A DNA stretch of 64,000 nucleotides, taken from contig CP065007.1 in the NCBI GenBank assembly GCA_016699715.1, positions 434,001-498,000 on the forward strand, written 5' to 3'. The position numbers were made by a program, and so were the translations under genes. Position 1 is the stretch's first letter, and every line of letters starts with the position of its first letter. The notes beneath the pieces are model-generated. The model searched no databases. It had not been told where the DNA came from and worked only from the letters and a program-made list of their open reading frames with translations. This document shows, piece after piece, positions 34,954 to 44,705 of this stretch. The stretch is from Candidatus Competibacteraceae bacterium (lineage in GTDB: Bacteria > Pseudomonadota > Gammaproteobacteria > Competibacterales > Competibacteraceae).

Positions 34954-37041
34954 ATGCCCTCCCGTAGTGAATTGGCCGCTCGCCCCATGGTGGATGCGAT
35001 GACCGCGCCGCTCGCCGCTTCCGGCGCCCCCGTTCGGGCAGCCACCGCCCCCTCGGGCCGGGATCTGGCCAACGCCATTCGCGCCCTGAGCATGGATGCG
35101 GTGCAACGGGCGGAGTCCGGTCACCCCGGCGCCCCGATGGGCATGGCCGACTTCGGCGCCGTCCTGTGGAACGATTTTCTGCGCCACAATCCAGCCAATC
35201 CCAAATGGCTGAATCGCGACCGCCTGATCCTGTCCAATGGGCACGGTTCGATGCTGCTGTATTCCCTGTTGCACCTGAGCGGCTACGATCTGAGCATCGA
35301 GGATCTGCGCAATTTCCGGCGGTTGGGTTCACGGACTCCCGGCCATCCCGAATACGGCCTCACCCCAGGCGTGGAAACCACCACCGGGCCACTCGGGCAA
35401 GGTCTGGCCAATGGCGTCGGCATGGCGCTGGCCGAACGGGCGCTGGCCACCCGTTTCAACCGCCCCGGTTTTCCCATCGTCGATCACTACACCTACGTCA
35501 TCCTCGGCGACGGCTGCCTGATGGAAGGCATCTCCTCCGAAGCCTGCTCGCTGGCGGGCACTTGGGGACTGGGCAAGCTGATTTGCCTCTATGACAGCAA
35601 CGACATCTCCATCGATGGTCCGGTCAGTGGCTGGTTCAGCGAGAATGTTGCCAAACGTTTCGAAGGCTTCGGTTGGCATGTGATTCCCAATGTGGACGGC
35701 CACGACACCGATGCGGTCCACCGGGCCATCAAGCAGGCCCGCGCCTTCACCGGTAGCCCCACCCTGATCTGCTGCAAGACCACTATCGCCCGCGGTTCGC
35801 CCAACAAGGGCGGTAGCGAGAAGTCGCACGGCGCGCCGCTGGGTGCCGCCGAGGTGGCCGCAACCCGCGAGAATATCGGCTGGCATCATGAACCGTTTGA
35901 TATTCCTACAGAATATTACCGCGCTTTCGACGCCCGTACTAAAGGCGCCGGTTGGGAAGGCGAGTGGAACGACATGTTTGCCTGCTATCGGGCCGAGTAC
36001 CCGGAGGCCGCGGCGGAACTGGATCGGCGCTTGGCCTGCGGCTTTCCCCCGGACTGGCAGGAACTGGCCTGGAGCTTCATTCAAGCGACCCAGGAACGGC
36101 ATGAGGATATCGCTACTCGGGTTGCATCCCAGCGAGCGCTCGAAGCGTACAATCCCCATTTTCCCAGCCTGGTCGGCGGCTCCGCCGATCTCACCGAATC
36201 CACGGGCATTCCCTGGATTGGTTGCCGACCGGTGGACTTCGAGCACCCCGACGGCAATCTGATTTATTACGGCGCGCGGGAATTCGCGATGTACGCCATC
36301 ATGAACGGCTTGGCGCTGCATGGTGGTTATGTACCCTTTGGCGGTACCTTCCTGATGTTTGCCGACTATGGTCGCAGCGCCATTCGCATGTCGGCGTTGA
36401 TGAAGCTGCGCTGTGTGTTTGTTTTGACCCATGATTCCATCGGCGTTGGTGGCGACGGCCCAACCCACCAGCCGATCGAGCATGTGGCCAGCCTGCGAAT
36501 CATTCCCGATCTGTCGGTGTGGCGAACTTGCGATACCACGGAGACCGCCGTGGCCTGGAAGGCGGCGCTGGAGCGCACCAACGGTCCGACGGCCCTGATT
36601 TTCACCCGTCAGAAACTACCGCACCAGGATCGCACCCCGGAACAGGTGCGGGCCATTGCCCGGGGCGGCTATGTGCTACTGGACTGTGGGGACGAGCCGG
36701 AAGCCATCCTCATCGCCACCGGCTCCGAGGTTCAACTGGCGGTCGAGGCGGCCAAGCAACTGAACGGCCAGGGCCGACGGGTGCGTGTGGTCTCCATGCC
36801 ATCCGTGAATGTATTCGATGCCCAGGATGCGGACTGGCGCGAGTCGGTGCTGCCGGCGGCGGTGACCCGGCGCGTGGTGGTCGAGGCGGGCGTCACCGCG
36901 CCCTGGTACAAGTACGCCGGTCCGCAAGGTACGGTGATCGGCATCGATCACTTCGGCGAGTGCGGTCCGCCGGAGGTTATTTTCCAGCATTTCGGCTTCA
37001 CCGCCGAACGGGTGGTCGCCGCCGTGCGGGCGCTGTTCTAG
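34954..37041 (+). CDS. tkt: Transketolase
   Basis: 695 residues with an AGGAG Shine-Dalgarno. It is a thiamine-diphosphate enzyme that transfers C2 units in the non-oxidative pentose-phosphate pathway. Visible are SGHPGAPMG (about 52-60), the ThDP motif GDGCLMEGISSEA with the downstream Asn of YDSNDISIDG, and the catalytic-domain THDSIGVGGDGPTHQP. The N-terminus is about 30 residues longer than usual and Ala/Pro-rich. gap and pgk follow, a common order in beta- and gammaproteobacteria. Confidence 0.97.
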   Translation: MPSRSELAARPMVDAMTAPLAASGAPVRAATAPSGRDLANAIRALSMDAVQRAESGHPGAPMGMADFGAVLWNDFLRHNPANPKWLNRDRLILSNGHGSMLLYSLLHLSGYDLSIEDLRNFRRLGSRTPGHPEYGLTPGVETTTGPLGQGLANGVGMALAERALATRFNRPGFPIVDHYTYVILGDGCLMEGISSEACSLAGTWGLGKLICLYDSNDISIDGPVSGWFSENVAKRFEGFGWHVIPNVDGHDTDAVHRAIKQARAFTGSPTLICCKTTIARGSPNKGGSEKSHGAPLGAAEVAATRENIGWHHEPFDIPTEYYRAFDARTKGAGWEGEWNDMFACYRAEYPEAAAELDRRLACGFPPDWQELAWSFIQATQERHEDIATRVASQRALEAYNPHFPSLVGGSADLTESTGIPWIGCRPVDFEHPDGNLIYYGAREFAMYAIMNGLALHGGYVPFGGTFLMFADYGRSAIRMSALMKLRCVFVLTHDSIGVGGDGPTHQPIEHVASLRIIPDLSVWRTCDTTETAVAWKAALERTNGPTALIFTRQKLPHQDRTPEQVRAIARGGYVLLDCGDEPEAILIATGSEVQLAVEAAKQLNGQGRRVRVVSMPSVNVFDAQDADWRESVLPAAVTRRVVVEAGVTAPWYKYAGPQGTVIGIDHFGECGPPEVIFQHFGFTAERVVAAVRALF

Positions 37042-37141
37042 CAAATGCTGTTTTTTAATGAATCCGGTCTACACTTGATCGTGTTAAGTGGGCGACCCGT
37101 TCGCCCGTCTTTTGATGAAATCACTCTGATTGGAGGAAAGC

Positions 37142-38140
37142 ATGGCCATTAAAGTTGGTATCAATGGGTTCGGTCGTATTGGTCGTATGGTATTTCGCGC
37201 GGCGGTCAAGAATTTTTCGGATATCGAGATCGTGGGTATCAACGACTTGCTGGAACCCGACTACCTGGCCTACATGCTGAGTTACGACTCGGTGCATGGT
37301 CGTTTCCAGGGTGAGGTCTCCGTCGAAGGCAATACCTTGATGGTCAACGGCAAAAAGATCCGCCTGACCGCGGTCAAGGATCCCGCTGAACTGAAGTGGG
37401 ATGAAGTGGGCGCCGACATCGTCGTCGAGTCCACCGGCCTGTTCCTGACCAAGGAAACCTGCCAGAAGCACATCACCGCCGGCGCCAAGAAAGTCATCCA
37501 GAGCGCGCCCAGCAAGGATGACACCCCGATGTTCGTCTACGGCGTCAATGACAAGACCTACGCCGGTCAGACCATCATCTCCAATGCGTCCTGCACCACC
37601 AACTGCCTGGCGCCGGTCGCCAAGGTGTTGAACGACACCTGGGGCATCAAGCGCGGTCTGATGACCACCGTGCATGCCGCCACCGCGACGCAGAAAACCG
37701 TGGACGGTCCGTCCAACAAGGATTGGCGCGGTGGTCGCGGCATCCTGGAGAACATCATCCCGTCCTCCACCGGCGCCGCCAAGGCCGTGGGCGTGGTCAT
37801 CCCCGAGCTGAACAAGAAGCTTACCGGCATGGCCTTCCGCGTCCCCACCTCCGATGTGTCCGTGGTCGACCTGACCGTGGAACTGAACAAGCCGGCGTCC
37901 TATAAGGACATTTGCGCCGCGATGAAGGCCGCCTCCGAAGGCCCAATGAAGGGCGTGCTGGGCTATACCACCGACAAAGTGGTCGCCACCGACTTCCGTG
38001 GCGAGAGCTGCACCTCTACCTTTGACGCCGACGCCGGCATCGCTCTGGACGACACCTTCGTCAAGGTCGTGGCCTGGTACGACAACGAGTGGGGCTACTC
38101 CTGCAAGGTTCTGGAGATGGTCCGCGTCATGGCCAAATAA
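37142..38140 (+). CDS. gap: Glyceraldehyde-3-phosphate dehydrogenase
   Basis: 332 residues from ATG 37142, preceded by TTGGAGGAAAGC. It oxidises glyceraldehyde-3-phosphate to 1,3-bisphosphoglycerate with NAD. The Rossmann motif GINGFGRIGR is at 6-15 and the active-site Cys151 is in SCTTNC. It lies about 100 bases after tkt. A terminator-like hairpin separates it from pgk. Confidence 0.97.
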   Translation: MAIKVGINGFGRIGRMVFRAAVKNFSDIEIVGINDLLEPDYLAYMLSYDSVHGRFQGEVSVEGNTLMVNGKKIRLTAVKDPAELKWDEVGADIVVESTGLFLTKETCQKHITAGAKKVIQSAPSKDDTPMFVYGVNDKTYAGQTIISNASCTTNCLAPVAKVLNDTWGIKRGLMTTVHAATATQKTVDGPSNKDWRGGRGILENIIPSSTGAAKAVGVVIPELNKKLTGMAFRVPTSDVSVVDLTVELNKPASYKDICAAMKAASEGPMKGVLGYTTDKVVATDFRGESCTSTFDADAGIALDDTFVKVVAWYDNEWGYSCKVLEMVRVMAK

Positions 38141-38185
38141 GCGGTCGCCACCCTGTGGCGGTTCGTTTCTAGGCTGAAATCATAG

Positions 38186-38229
38186 ACCCCCGCCGCCTTG
38201 CGCCCCGCGCCAGGGCGGACGGGGGTTTT
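38186..38229 (+). terminator. Hairpin terminator between gap and pgk
   Basis: Stem ACCCCCG-CCGCC pairing with GGCGG-ACGGGGGT, then TTTT. It would partly end transcription after gap; read-through would supply pgk, only 20 bases downstream. Confidence 0.7.
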
Positions 38230-38249
38230 GCTTGAAAAGGAAAAGAAAC

Positions 38250-39431
38250 ATGAATTTTAAGCGTCTGACTGATCTCAATGTGGCTGGCAAGCGGGTGTTC
38301 ATCCGCTCTGATCTCAATGTCCCCGTCAAGGATGGCAAAGTGACCTCCGACGCCCGGATCACCGCCTCGATGCCCACCATCGAATTCGCGATGAAGGCTG
38401 GAGCCAAGGTCATGGTCACGTCTCATCTGGGCCGTCCGACCGAGGGGGAGTTCTCTGAAGAAAATTCGCTCAAGCCAGTGGCTGATGTGATGTCCGCCAA
38501 GTTGGGCAAGCCGGTGCGCGTGATCCGCGATTGGGTCAATGGTGGCTTTGAAGTGGCCGACGGCGAAGTGGTGCTGTTGGAAAACTGCCGCACCAACAAG
38601 GGCGAAAAGAAGAACGTCGAGGAAACGGCGAAAAAGTACGCAGCCCTCTGTGATGTGTTTGTCATGGATGCGTTTGGCACCGCCCATCGCGCCGAAGCCT
38701 CCACGCACGGCGTTGCCAAGTTCGCGCCGGTGGCTTGCGCCGGCATTCTGTTGACTGAAGAACTGGACGCGCTGACCAAGGCGCTGGCCCAGCCGGCCCG
38801 ACCGATGGTCGCCATTGTCGGCGGTTCGAAAGTCTCAACCAAGCTAACCGTGCTGGAAAGCCTGTCCGAAAAGGTCGATCAGATGGTGGTTGGTGGCGGT
38901 ATCGCCAATACCTTCCTCGAAGCGGTTGGCAAGAACGTCGGCAAGTCGCTGTGCGAGCATGATCTGGTGCCGACCGCACAGGCATTGATGAAAAAGATGA
39001 CCGCCCGCGGCGCGACGATTCCGATTGCTACCGACGTGGTGTGCGGCAAGAAGTTTGACGCTGCCGAACCCGCCGTGTTGAAAGATGCCGGTGCGGTGAG
39101 CGACGACGACATGATCTTCGATATTGGCCCGAAGAGTGCCCAGGAGCTGGCCGACATCATCATGAAGGCCGGCACGGTGGTGTGGAATGGTCCGGTCGGC
39201 GTGTTCGAATTCGACCAGTTCGGCGAAGGCACCAAGACCGTCGCCATGGCGATTGCGAATACGAAAGCCTTTACGCTGGCTGGCGGTGGCGACACCATCG
39301 CCGCGATCCAAAAGTATGACATCTACGACAAGGTGTCTTATATCTCCACCGCTGGCGGCGCGTTCCTGGAATTCCTGGAAGGCAAGGTGCTACCCGCCGT
39401 CGCCATGTTGGAGTCGCGAGCGAACGACTGA
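38250..39431 (+). CDS. pgk: Phosphoglycerate kinase
   Basis: 393 residues from ATG 38250, with AAAAGGAAAAG upstream; a TTG six codons earlier is rejected. It transfers phosphate from 1,3-bisphosphoglycerate to ADP. Family motifs are the RSDLNVPVKDG N-terminal signature, TSHLGRPTEGE, VVLLENCRTNKGE, VGGSKVSTKL and the C-terminal WNGPVGVFEFDQF with GGGDTIAA. The usual pyruvate kinase or fba gene does not follow; a terminator closes the run. Confidence 0.97.
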   Translation: MNFKRLTDLNVAGKRVFIRSDLNVPVKDGKVTSDARITASMPTIEFAMKAGAKVMVTSHLGRPTEGEFSEENSLKPVADVMSAKLGKPVRVIRDWVNGGFEVADGEVVLLENCRTNKGEKKNVEETAKKYAALCDVFVMDAFGTAHRAEASTHGVAKFAPVACAGILLTEELDALTKALAQPARPMVAIVGGSKVSTKLTVLESLSEKVDQMVVGGGIANTFLEAVGKNVGKSLCEHDLVPTAQALMKKMTARGATIPIATDVVCGKKFDAAEPAVLKDAGAVSDDDMIFDIGPKSAQELADIIMKAGTVVWNGPVGVFEFDQFGEGTKTVAMAIANTKAFTLAGGGDTIAAIQKYDIYDKVSYISTAGGAFLEFLEGKVLPAVAMLESRAND

Positions 39432-39451
39432 GGCTCGAAGGTTTTTCTAAA

Positions 39452-39485
39452 AAAAAACGGGCGGTTGTTTATCCGCCCGTTTTTC
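39452..39485 (+). terminator. Rho-independent terminator after pgk
   Basis: Nine-base stem AACGGGCGG / CCGCCCGTT with an eight-base loop, A-run before and T-run after, so possibly bidirectional. It is 20 bases past the pgk stop. Confidence 0.92.
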
Positions 39486-39583
39486 GTTGCGGCGAGAGTG
39501 GGGTGGCGATGCTCGTAACCGGCAAAGCCGCTCTTCCGCGGAGAGAGCCCAAAGCGAGATCGATGAAATTGATGATGGGTTTT

Positions 39584-39616
39584 ACAAAACAGCGCCGGCG
39601 GGGAAAAACCGGCGCG
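39584..39616 (-). terminator. Terminator of the RRM-protein gene
   Basis: Seven-base GC stem GCGCCGG / CCGGCGC, followed on the minus strand by a short TGTTTTGT tract. It lies about 130 bases after the RRM stop, leaving a sizeable 3' untranslated region and no gene in between. Confidence 0.7.
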
Positions 39617-39748
39617 AATCATCGAACCAAAATTTAGGAAACGGCTTGCAAGTCGTTGATGTTCCGATGCGTCCTGTTGAATGCACTGTTGGTCGCGGTG
39701 ACCCGTACGATGAGGAGGCTTCCAATTGGGACGTATGGGATCCGATCG

Positions 39749-40120
39749 TCAGTATCGACGACCACCGCCGCCACCGCCGCCACCGCCGCCGCCATAGCCT
39801 CCACGTTTTCCACCGCCACCGCCGTAGCCGCCACCGCCACCGCCACCGTAGCCGCCACCGCCGCCACTGCTTTGTTGCGGGCGCGCTTCGTTGACGGTCA
39901 GACCGCGGCCATCAACCTCCTTGCCATTGAGGGCGGCGATAGCTGCCTGCGCTTCCTGGTCGCTACCCATTTCTACAAAGCCGAACCCCTTGGATCGTCC
40001 GGTATCGCGATCCGTGATGACTTGGGCCGAACGCACCGCGCCATGTACCTCGAACAGGCGCTCCAGCTCGCTGTTACCGATGCTATAGCTCAAATTTCCA
40101 ACATATAACTTCTTGCCCAA
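39749..40120 (-). CDS. Glycine-rich RRM RNA-binding protein
   Basis: 123 residues. One RRM: RNP2 LYVGNL at 5-10 and RNP1 KGFGFVEM at 44-51. It is followed by a C-terminal tail of about 40 residues almost entirely Gly, Tyr and a few Arg/Lys, ending in RRY. The start is TTG at 40120 with GAGGAG eight bases before it. Related bacterial proteins are often cold-induced RNA chaperones; that role is inferred here. The Gly-rich tail is encoded by an imperfect GGN repeat tract. Confidence 0.93.
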   Translation of the reverse strand: MGKKLYVGNLSYSIGNSELERLFEVHGAVRSAQVITDRDTGRSKGFGFVEMGSDQEAQAAIAALNGKEVDGRGLTVNEARPQQSSGGGGGYGGGGGGGYGGGGGKRGGYGGGGGGGGGGGRRY

Positions 40121-40485
40121 TTGAAAGACTCCTCAATAAGTTTCACCAAAAAACAACAGATAAAACATCAGACATGCCAAGTACAAGTTGGCAGTTTTAC
40201 ATGGGGCTTATGCTGAGTCAATTCTCAACTTCCCCCACCTAATCACCCATCCATTTATTGTGGATATCGGTCGGTGGGTTAGCGCCTGTGGGCGGACAGA
40301 ACGATTTTGCTTTGGCTCATGCTATTTGGGGCATGGTTGCCATGTTACCTTATGCCCAAAACCGGTGGATTCCGTTACCGCTACTTTAACCGGCCACCGC
40401 CGGGTTTCCGTGCGTCACCTGTTTTTGCGGATTAACCCAGATTTCCCAAAAAAGCCATCAAGCCTAGCCGGAAGTTTTTTCACTA
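40121..40485. other. Divergent intergenic region between the RRM gene and parE
   Basis: 365 bases without a supportable gene. It is AT-richer than the flanks near 40140-40250, as expected for promoters and a long 5' leader on the RRM side. No specific site could be assigned. Confidence 0.4.
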
Positions 40486-42375
40486 ATGAACGCAACTAGT
40501 TACGATGCTGCTGCGATAGAGGTCCTCAGCGGCCTGGACCCGGTCCGCAAACGGCCGGGTATGTATACCGACACTACCCGGCCCAACCATCTGGCACAGG
40601 AAGTCATCGACAACAGCGTGGACGAGGCTATCGCCGGCCATGCAAGCGCAGTAACTTTAAGGTTGCATGATGACGGATCGTTATCGGTTGAAGACGACGG
40701 GCGTGGCATGCCGGTGGATATTCACCCGGAGGAAGGCATTCCCGGCGTCGAACTAATCCTGACCCGCCTGCACGCCGGCGGCAAATTTTCCGACCGTAAC
40801 TACCATTTCTCCGGCGGTTTGCACGGCGTTGGCGTGTCGGTGGTGAACGCGTTGTCCAGTCATCTTGAAGTCTGGGTCAAACGCAATGGTCGGGAATACA
40901 ACATGGCCTTTGCCGGCGGCGACAAGATGTCCGAGCTGGAGGAGGTGGGCACGGTTCCCCGGCGAATCACGGGCACCACCGTGCGGTTCTGGCCAGACCC
41001 GCGCTATTTCGACTCACCCAAATTCTCCGTGCCTCGACTCAAGCACGTATTGCGCGCCAAGGCGGTGCTATGTCCCGGCCTGAAGGTGGGCTTTAGCGAC
41101 GAGGCCGCTGGCGAGCAACTGGTCTGGTGCTACCAGGACGGTTTGACCGACTATCTCAAGGAGGCATTGGGGGCGGCGGTGTCGCTGCCCGATCCACCAT
41201 TCGTCGGTCGTGTCAGTAGCGAGCGCGAAGCCGCCGACTGGGCGTTGGTCTGGCTGCCGGATGGTGGCGAGCCGGTGGCGGAAAGCTATGTCAATTTGAT
41301 CCCGACCGCGCAGGGCGGTACCCACGTCAACGGTTTGCGCGCCGGATTGACCGATGCGATACGCGAGTTCTGCGAGTTCCGCAACCTGGTGCCGCGTGGG
41401 CTGCGGATTGCCCCGGAAGACATCTGGGAAGGCTGCTGTTACGTGCTGTCGGTCAAGCTGCGGGACCCACAATTTTCCGGCCAGACCAAGGAACGCTTGT
41501 CCTCACGCGAATGCGCGGTGTTCGTGGCCGGGGTGGTCAAGGATGCGCTGAGCCTATGGCTGAACCAGCATCCCGAAACCGGCGAACGCATCGCCCAACT
41601 GGCATTGGCCAACGCGCACAAACGCTTGCGCGCCAGCCGCAAGGTGGTGCGCAAGCAGGTCACCAGCGGTCCGGCGTTGCCGGGCAAGCTGGCCGATTGC
41701 ACCGCCCAGGATCTGGGGCGCACCGAACTGTTTCTGGTGGAGGGCGACTCCGCCGGCGGTTCCACCAAACAGGCCCGCAGCCGCGAGTTTCAGGCGGTGA
41801 TGCCGCTACGCGGCAAGATCCTCAACACTTGGGAGGTGGATTCCGCCGAGGTCATGGCTTCGCAGGAGGTCCACGACATCGCCGTGGCCGTCGGCGTGGA
41901 CCCCGGCTCCGGGGATTTGAAAGGGTTACGCTATGGCAAGATCTGCATCCTCGCCGATGCCGATTCCGATGGTCTGCATATCGCTACCTTGCTGTGCGCG
42001 CTGTTCGTGCGGCATTTTCGCCCGCTGGTGGAAGCCGGCCACATCCATGTCGCCATGCCCCCGCTGTTTCGGGTCGATGTCGGCAAGGAGGTGTTCTACG
42101 CCCTGGACGAGGCGGAAAAACAGGGTCTTCTCGACCGTATCGTGGCCGAGAAGAAGAAGGGTAAGGTCAGTGTCACTCGCTTCAAGGGCTTGGGCGAGAT
42201 GAATCCGTTGCAACTGCGGGAAACCACCATGGACCCCACCACCCGTCGGTTGGTGCGACTGACCCTGGAGACCGGCGACGATACCCTGGCGCTGATGGAT
42301 ATGCTGCTGGCCAAGAAGCGCGCCGGGGATCGCAAGAACTGGCTGGAGGAGAAAGGCAATCTGGCGGAGATTTAA
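40486..42375 (+). CDS. parE: DNA topoisomerase IV subunit B
   Basis: 629 residues. GHKL ATPase with EVIDNSVDEA (about 38-47) and the GGLHGVGVSVVNALS lid, a transducer domain, and a TOPRIM domain with EGDSAGG and DADSDG metal-binding motifs. Length and the Tyr-Asp-Ala N-terminus fit ParE rather than GyrB, which is about 800 residues in this group. parC is not adjacent. Confidence 0.95.
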   Translation: MNATSYDAAAIEVLSGLDPVRKRPGMYTDTTRPNHLAQEVIDNSVDEAIAGHASAVTLRLHDDGSLSVEDDGRGMPVDIHPEEGIPGVELILTRLHAGGKFSDRNYHFSGGLHGVGVSVVNALSSHLEVWVKRNGREYNMAFAGGDKMSELEEVGTVPRRITGTTVRFWPDPRYFDSPKFSVPRLKHVLRAKAVLCPGLKVGFSDEAAGEQLVWCYQDGLTDYLKEALGAAVSLPDPPFVGRVSSEREAADWALVWLPDGGEPVAESYVNLIPTAQGGTHVNGLRAGLTDAIREFCEFRNLVPRGLRIAPEDIWEGCCYVLSVKLRDPQFSGQTKERLSSRECAVFVAGVVKDALSLWLNQHPETGERIAQLALANAHKRLRASRKVVRKQVTSGPALPGKLADCTAQDLGRTELFLVEGDSAGGSTKQARSREFQAVMPLRGKILNTWEVDSAEVMASQEVHDIAVAVGVDPGSGDLKGLRYGKICILADADSDGLHIATLLCALFVRHFRPLVEAGHIHVAMPPLFRVDVGKEVFYALDEAEKQGLLDRIVAEKKKGKVSVTRFKGLGEMNPLQLRETTMDPTTRRLVRLTLETGDDTLALMDMLLAKKRAGDRKNWLEEKGNLAEI

Positions 42376-42475
42376 GCCAGTCCGAGCGGTGGCCAGGCCG
42401 GTGCCCGCGCGGTTATGTCAACCTGGCGGCAAGATAAAAACAGCAAAAAATGTAATTGCTTTGTGCCCCATGCTC

Positions 42476-42504
42476 TTGTGACTCTCGGATCCAGCGTCTA
42501 CATT
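42476..42504 (+). promoter_or_regulatory. Possible sigma-70 promoter of the Cache-protein gene
   Basis: TTGTGA and TACATT separated by 17 bases (each four of six matches to consensus), about 80 bases before the ATG at 42582. Confidence 0.35.
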
Positions 42505-42581
42505 CTAAGGGCATTGCGTTCCCCGAACGACGCGATGTGAAACCGAAAATCACAGCGATAATGCACAAAGGAGGTTGATTG

Positions 42582-43079
42582 ATGAATAAGAAACTGTTGA
42601 TGGGTGTGGCTGCGTTCTGCACGATGGGTCTGTCCGCGGGTGCTTGGGCCGCCGATGCCGCAACCGCCGACGAGGTGGTCGCCAAAGTCAAGGACGCCGC
42701 CGCCGCGGTTGACACCAACGCCGAAGTCACGCTGACCGAAATTGACAAGAAGGACGGCAAATGGGCCTGGAAGGACACCTATGTGTTCGTGCTGGATTGC
42801 GCCAATGGGACGATGAAGGCTCATCCGAGCGAAAAGGTCAAGGGCATGAAGTTGACCGACCTCAAGGATAAGGAAACCGGCAAGGAGTTTGGCAGCGCTC
42901 TGTGTGATGCCGCCAAGAGCGCCAACGGCGGTTGGGTCGAATATATGTGGACCAAGCCCGGCGCCGAAGGCAATCATCGCAAGGTGGCCTACGTGCTGAC
43001 GGCCGGCGACTACGTGGTCAGTGCCGGCGTCTACGACGACAAACTGACTGCCGCGGAGTTGGAAGCCAAGAGTAAGTAA
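42582..43079 (+). CDS. Periplasmic single-Cache (sCache_2-like) domain protein
   Basis: 165 residues from ATG 42582, with AAAGGAGG upstream. A signal peptide (about 1-25, ending AWAAD) predicts export. The body has the Cache pattern: helix EVVAKVKDAAAAV, strand TYVFVLDCANGTMKAHP, GKEFGSALCDAAKSANGGWVEY, then TKPGAEGNHRKVAYV and a final YVVSAGVYDD. Stand-alone Cache proteins probably bind small ligands. No receptor gene is adjacent. Confidence 0.82.
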   Translation: MNKKLLMGVAAFCTMGLSAGAWAADAATADEVVAKVKDAAAAVDTNAEVTLTEIDKKDGKWAWKDTYVFVLDCANGTMKAHPSEKVKGMKLTDLKDKETGKEFGSALCDAAKSANGGWVEYMWTKPGAEGNHRKVAYVLTAGDYVVSAGVYDDKLTAAELEAKSK

Positions 43080-43234
43080 TATTCCCCGGCACCGTCGCGC
43101 CCACGCCTGAGCCATCGGGCGGTGAGGCACGGCGGTTCTCGAACCTCGCCTTCATTGCCTCTCTCCGTCCCCGATTATCCCGCGCTCTCGTTTATACTGA
43201 CCCGGTTTTTCCACGATCCACAAAGGAGAACCCG

Positions 43235-43759
43235 GTGATCTACTCTCTCGGCGACCGCAGGGTCGAATTTCACGGCGAGGACTGGTTCATCGCCGATAAT
43301 GCGACCGTCATCGGTTCGGTGGTGCTCAAGCAGAACGCCAGTATCTGGTTCAACGCCGTGGCGCGTGGCGATAACGACCTCATCACCATCGGCGAAAACT
43401 CTAACGTCCAGGACGGCTCGATCCTCCACACCGACCCCGGTATTTTGCTGACTATCGGCCGCGACGTCACCGTCGGCCATCTGGCGATGCTGCATGGTTG
43501 TGTCGTCGGCGACAACAGCTTGATCGGCATCAAGAGCCTGATCATGAACCGGGCGGTCATCGGTAAGAATTGCCTGATCGGCGCCAACAGCCTGATCACC
43601 GAGGGCCAAACCATCCCGGATGGCTCGCTGGTGATGGGCTCGCCGGGCAAAATCGTGCGCACACTGAGCGACCGGGAAATCGAGGGCCTGCGCTTGTCCG
43701 CCGTCCGCTACGTGGAAAACTTCAAACGCTTTCAGCGCGACCTGCGCCGGCAGGATTGA
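43235..43759 (+). CDS. Gamma-carbonic-anhydrase-like hexapeptide protein
   Basis: 174 residues forming a left-handed beta-helix of hexapeptide repeats. Three metal-ligand His candidates are conserved: His65 (ILHTD), His82 and His87 (VGHLAMLHG), as in Cam-type gamma carbonic anhydrases and the YrdA group. The acidic loop of Methanosarcina Cam is absent, as in most bacterial homologues, so anhydrase activity is not assured. The moxR gene starts two bases after its stop. Confidence 0.9.
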   Translation: MIYSLGDRRVEFHGEDWFIADNATVIGSVVLKQNASIWFNAVARGDNDLITIGENSNVQDGSILHTDPGILLTIGRDVTVGHLAMLHGCVVGDNSLIGIKSLIMNRAVIGKNCLIGANSLITEGQTIPDGSLVMGSPGKIVRTLSDREIEGLRLSAVRYVENFKRFQRDLRRQD

Positions 43760-43760
43760 C

Positions 43761-44693
43761 GTGATCACCGTTCTGGAAGATCGCTTGGATCTGGTGATCC
43801 AGCAAGTTGGTTCCACCATTCTCGGCAAGGAGCGCGCCATCCGCCTGGCGTTGAGTTGCCTGCTGGCGCGTGGCCACCTGCTGATCGAAGACTTGCCCGG
43901 CATGGGTAAGACGACCTTGGCCCATGCCTTGGCGCGTTGTCTGGGTTTGCAATACCAGCGTATCCAGTTCACCAGCGACCTGTTGCCGGCGGACATCCTC
44001 GGCGCGGCGGTGTACGAACGCCAGCGCGAGACCTTCGTGTTCCATTCAGGGCCGATTTTCGCGCAACTGATCCTGGCCGACGAGATCAACCGCGCCACCC
44101 CCAAGACGCAAAGCGCCTTGTTGGAGGCGATGGAGGAGGGGCAGGTCACCATTGAGGGCGAAACCCGCAAGCTGCCGGAGCCGTTTTTCGTTATTGCCAC
44201 CCAGAATCCCGCCTACCAGATCGGCACCTTCCCCTTGCCGGAATCCCAGCTCGACCGTTTTCTGATGCGGATCGCACTGGGTTATCCCGATGTGCAAGCG
44301 GAACGGGCGTTGCTGGAAGGCGAGGACCGTCGCGAGATTCTGGCCCGACTGCCGGTTTGCATCACTCCGGAGCAATTGCACGAGTTGCAGGGGCGGTTGG
44401 CCGGCGTGCATATCGCGGCGCCGTTGTTGGATTACGTGCAGGCGTTGCTGGCGTTTTCCCGCCAGAGCAGCCATTTCCGCGGCGGACTGTCGCCGCGTGC
44501 CGGATTGGGGTTGTTGCGAGCGGCGCGGGCTTGGGCGCTGCTGCACCGTCGCGGCCATGTGCTGCCGGAAGACGTGCAGGCGGTGCTGCCGGCGGTGGTG
44601 GGCCATCGCCTGCACCCCAGCGACGATCATCTGGAGCAGTCGCCCACCGCTCTGGTCGGGCAGTTGCTGGATGCCGTGGCGGTGCCGGCCTGA
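43761..44693 (+). CDS. MoxR-family AAA+ ATPase
   Basis: 310 residues, GTG start directly after the preceding stop. P-loop EDLPGMGKTT at about 43-52, Walker B LILADEINRA at about 103-112, sensor 1 in VIATQNP and an Arg-rich LDRFLMRI block. MoxR proteins act as chaperones with DUF58 and von Willebrand-type partners. The DUF58 gene follows after 12 bases and a TgpA-type transglutaminase lies 3.5 kb further on, so this is the split MoxR-DUF58-TgpA module. Confidence 0.94.
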   Translation: MITVLEDRLDLVIQQVGSTILGKERAIRLALSCLLARGHLLIEDLPGMGKTTLAHALARCLGLQYQRIQFTSDLLPADILGAAVYERQRETFVFHSGPIFAQLILADEINRATPKTQSALLEAMEEGQVTIEGETRKLPEPFFVIATQNPAYQIGTFPLPESQLDRFLMRIALGYPDVQAERALLEGEDRREILARLPVCITPEQLHELQGRLAGVHIAAPLLDYVQALLAFSRQSSHFRGGLSPRAGLGLLRAARAWALLHRRGHVLPEDVQAVLPAVVGHRLHPSDDHLEQSPTALVGQLLDAVAVPA

Positions 44694-44705
44694 GGTTTGG
44701 CCGCC

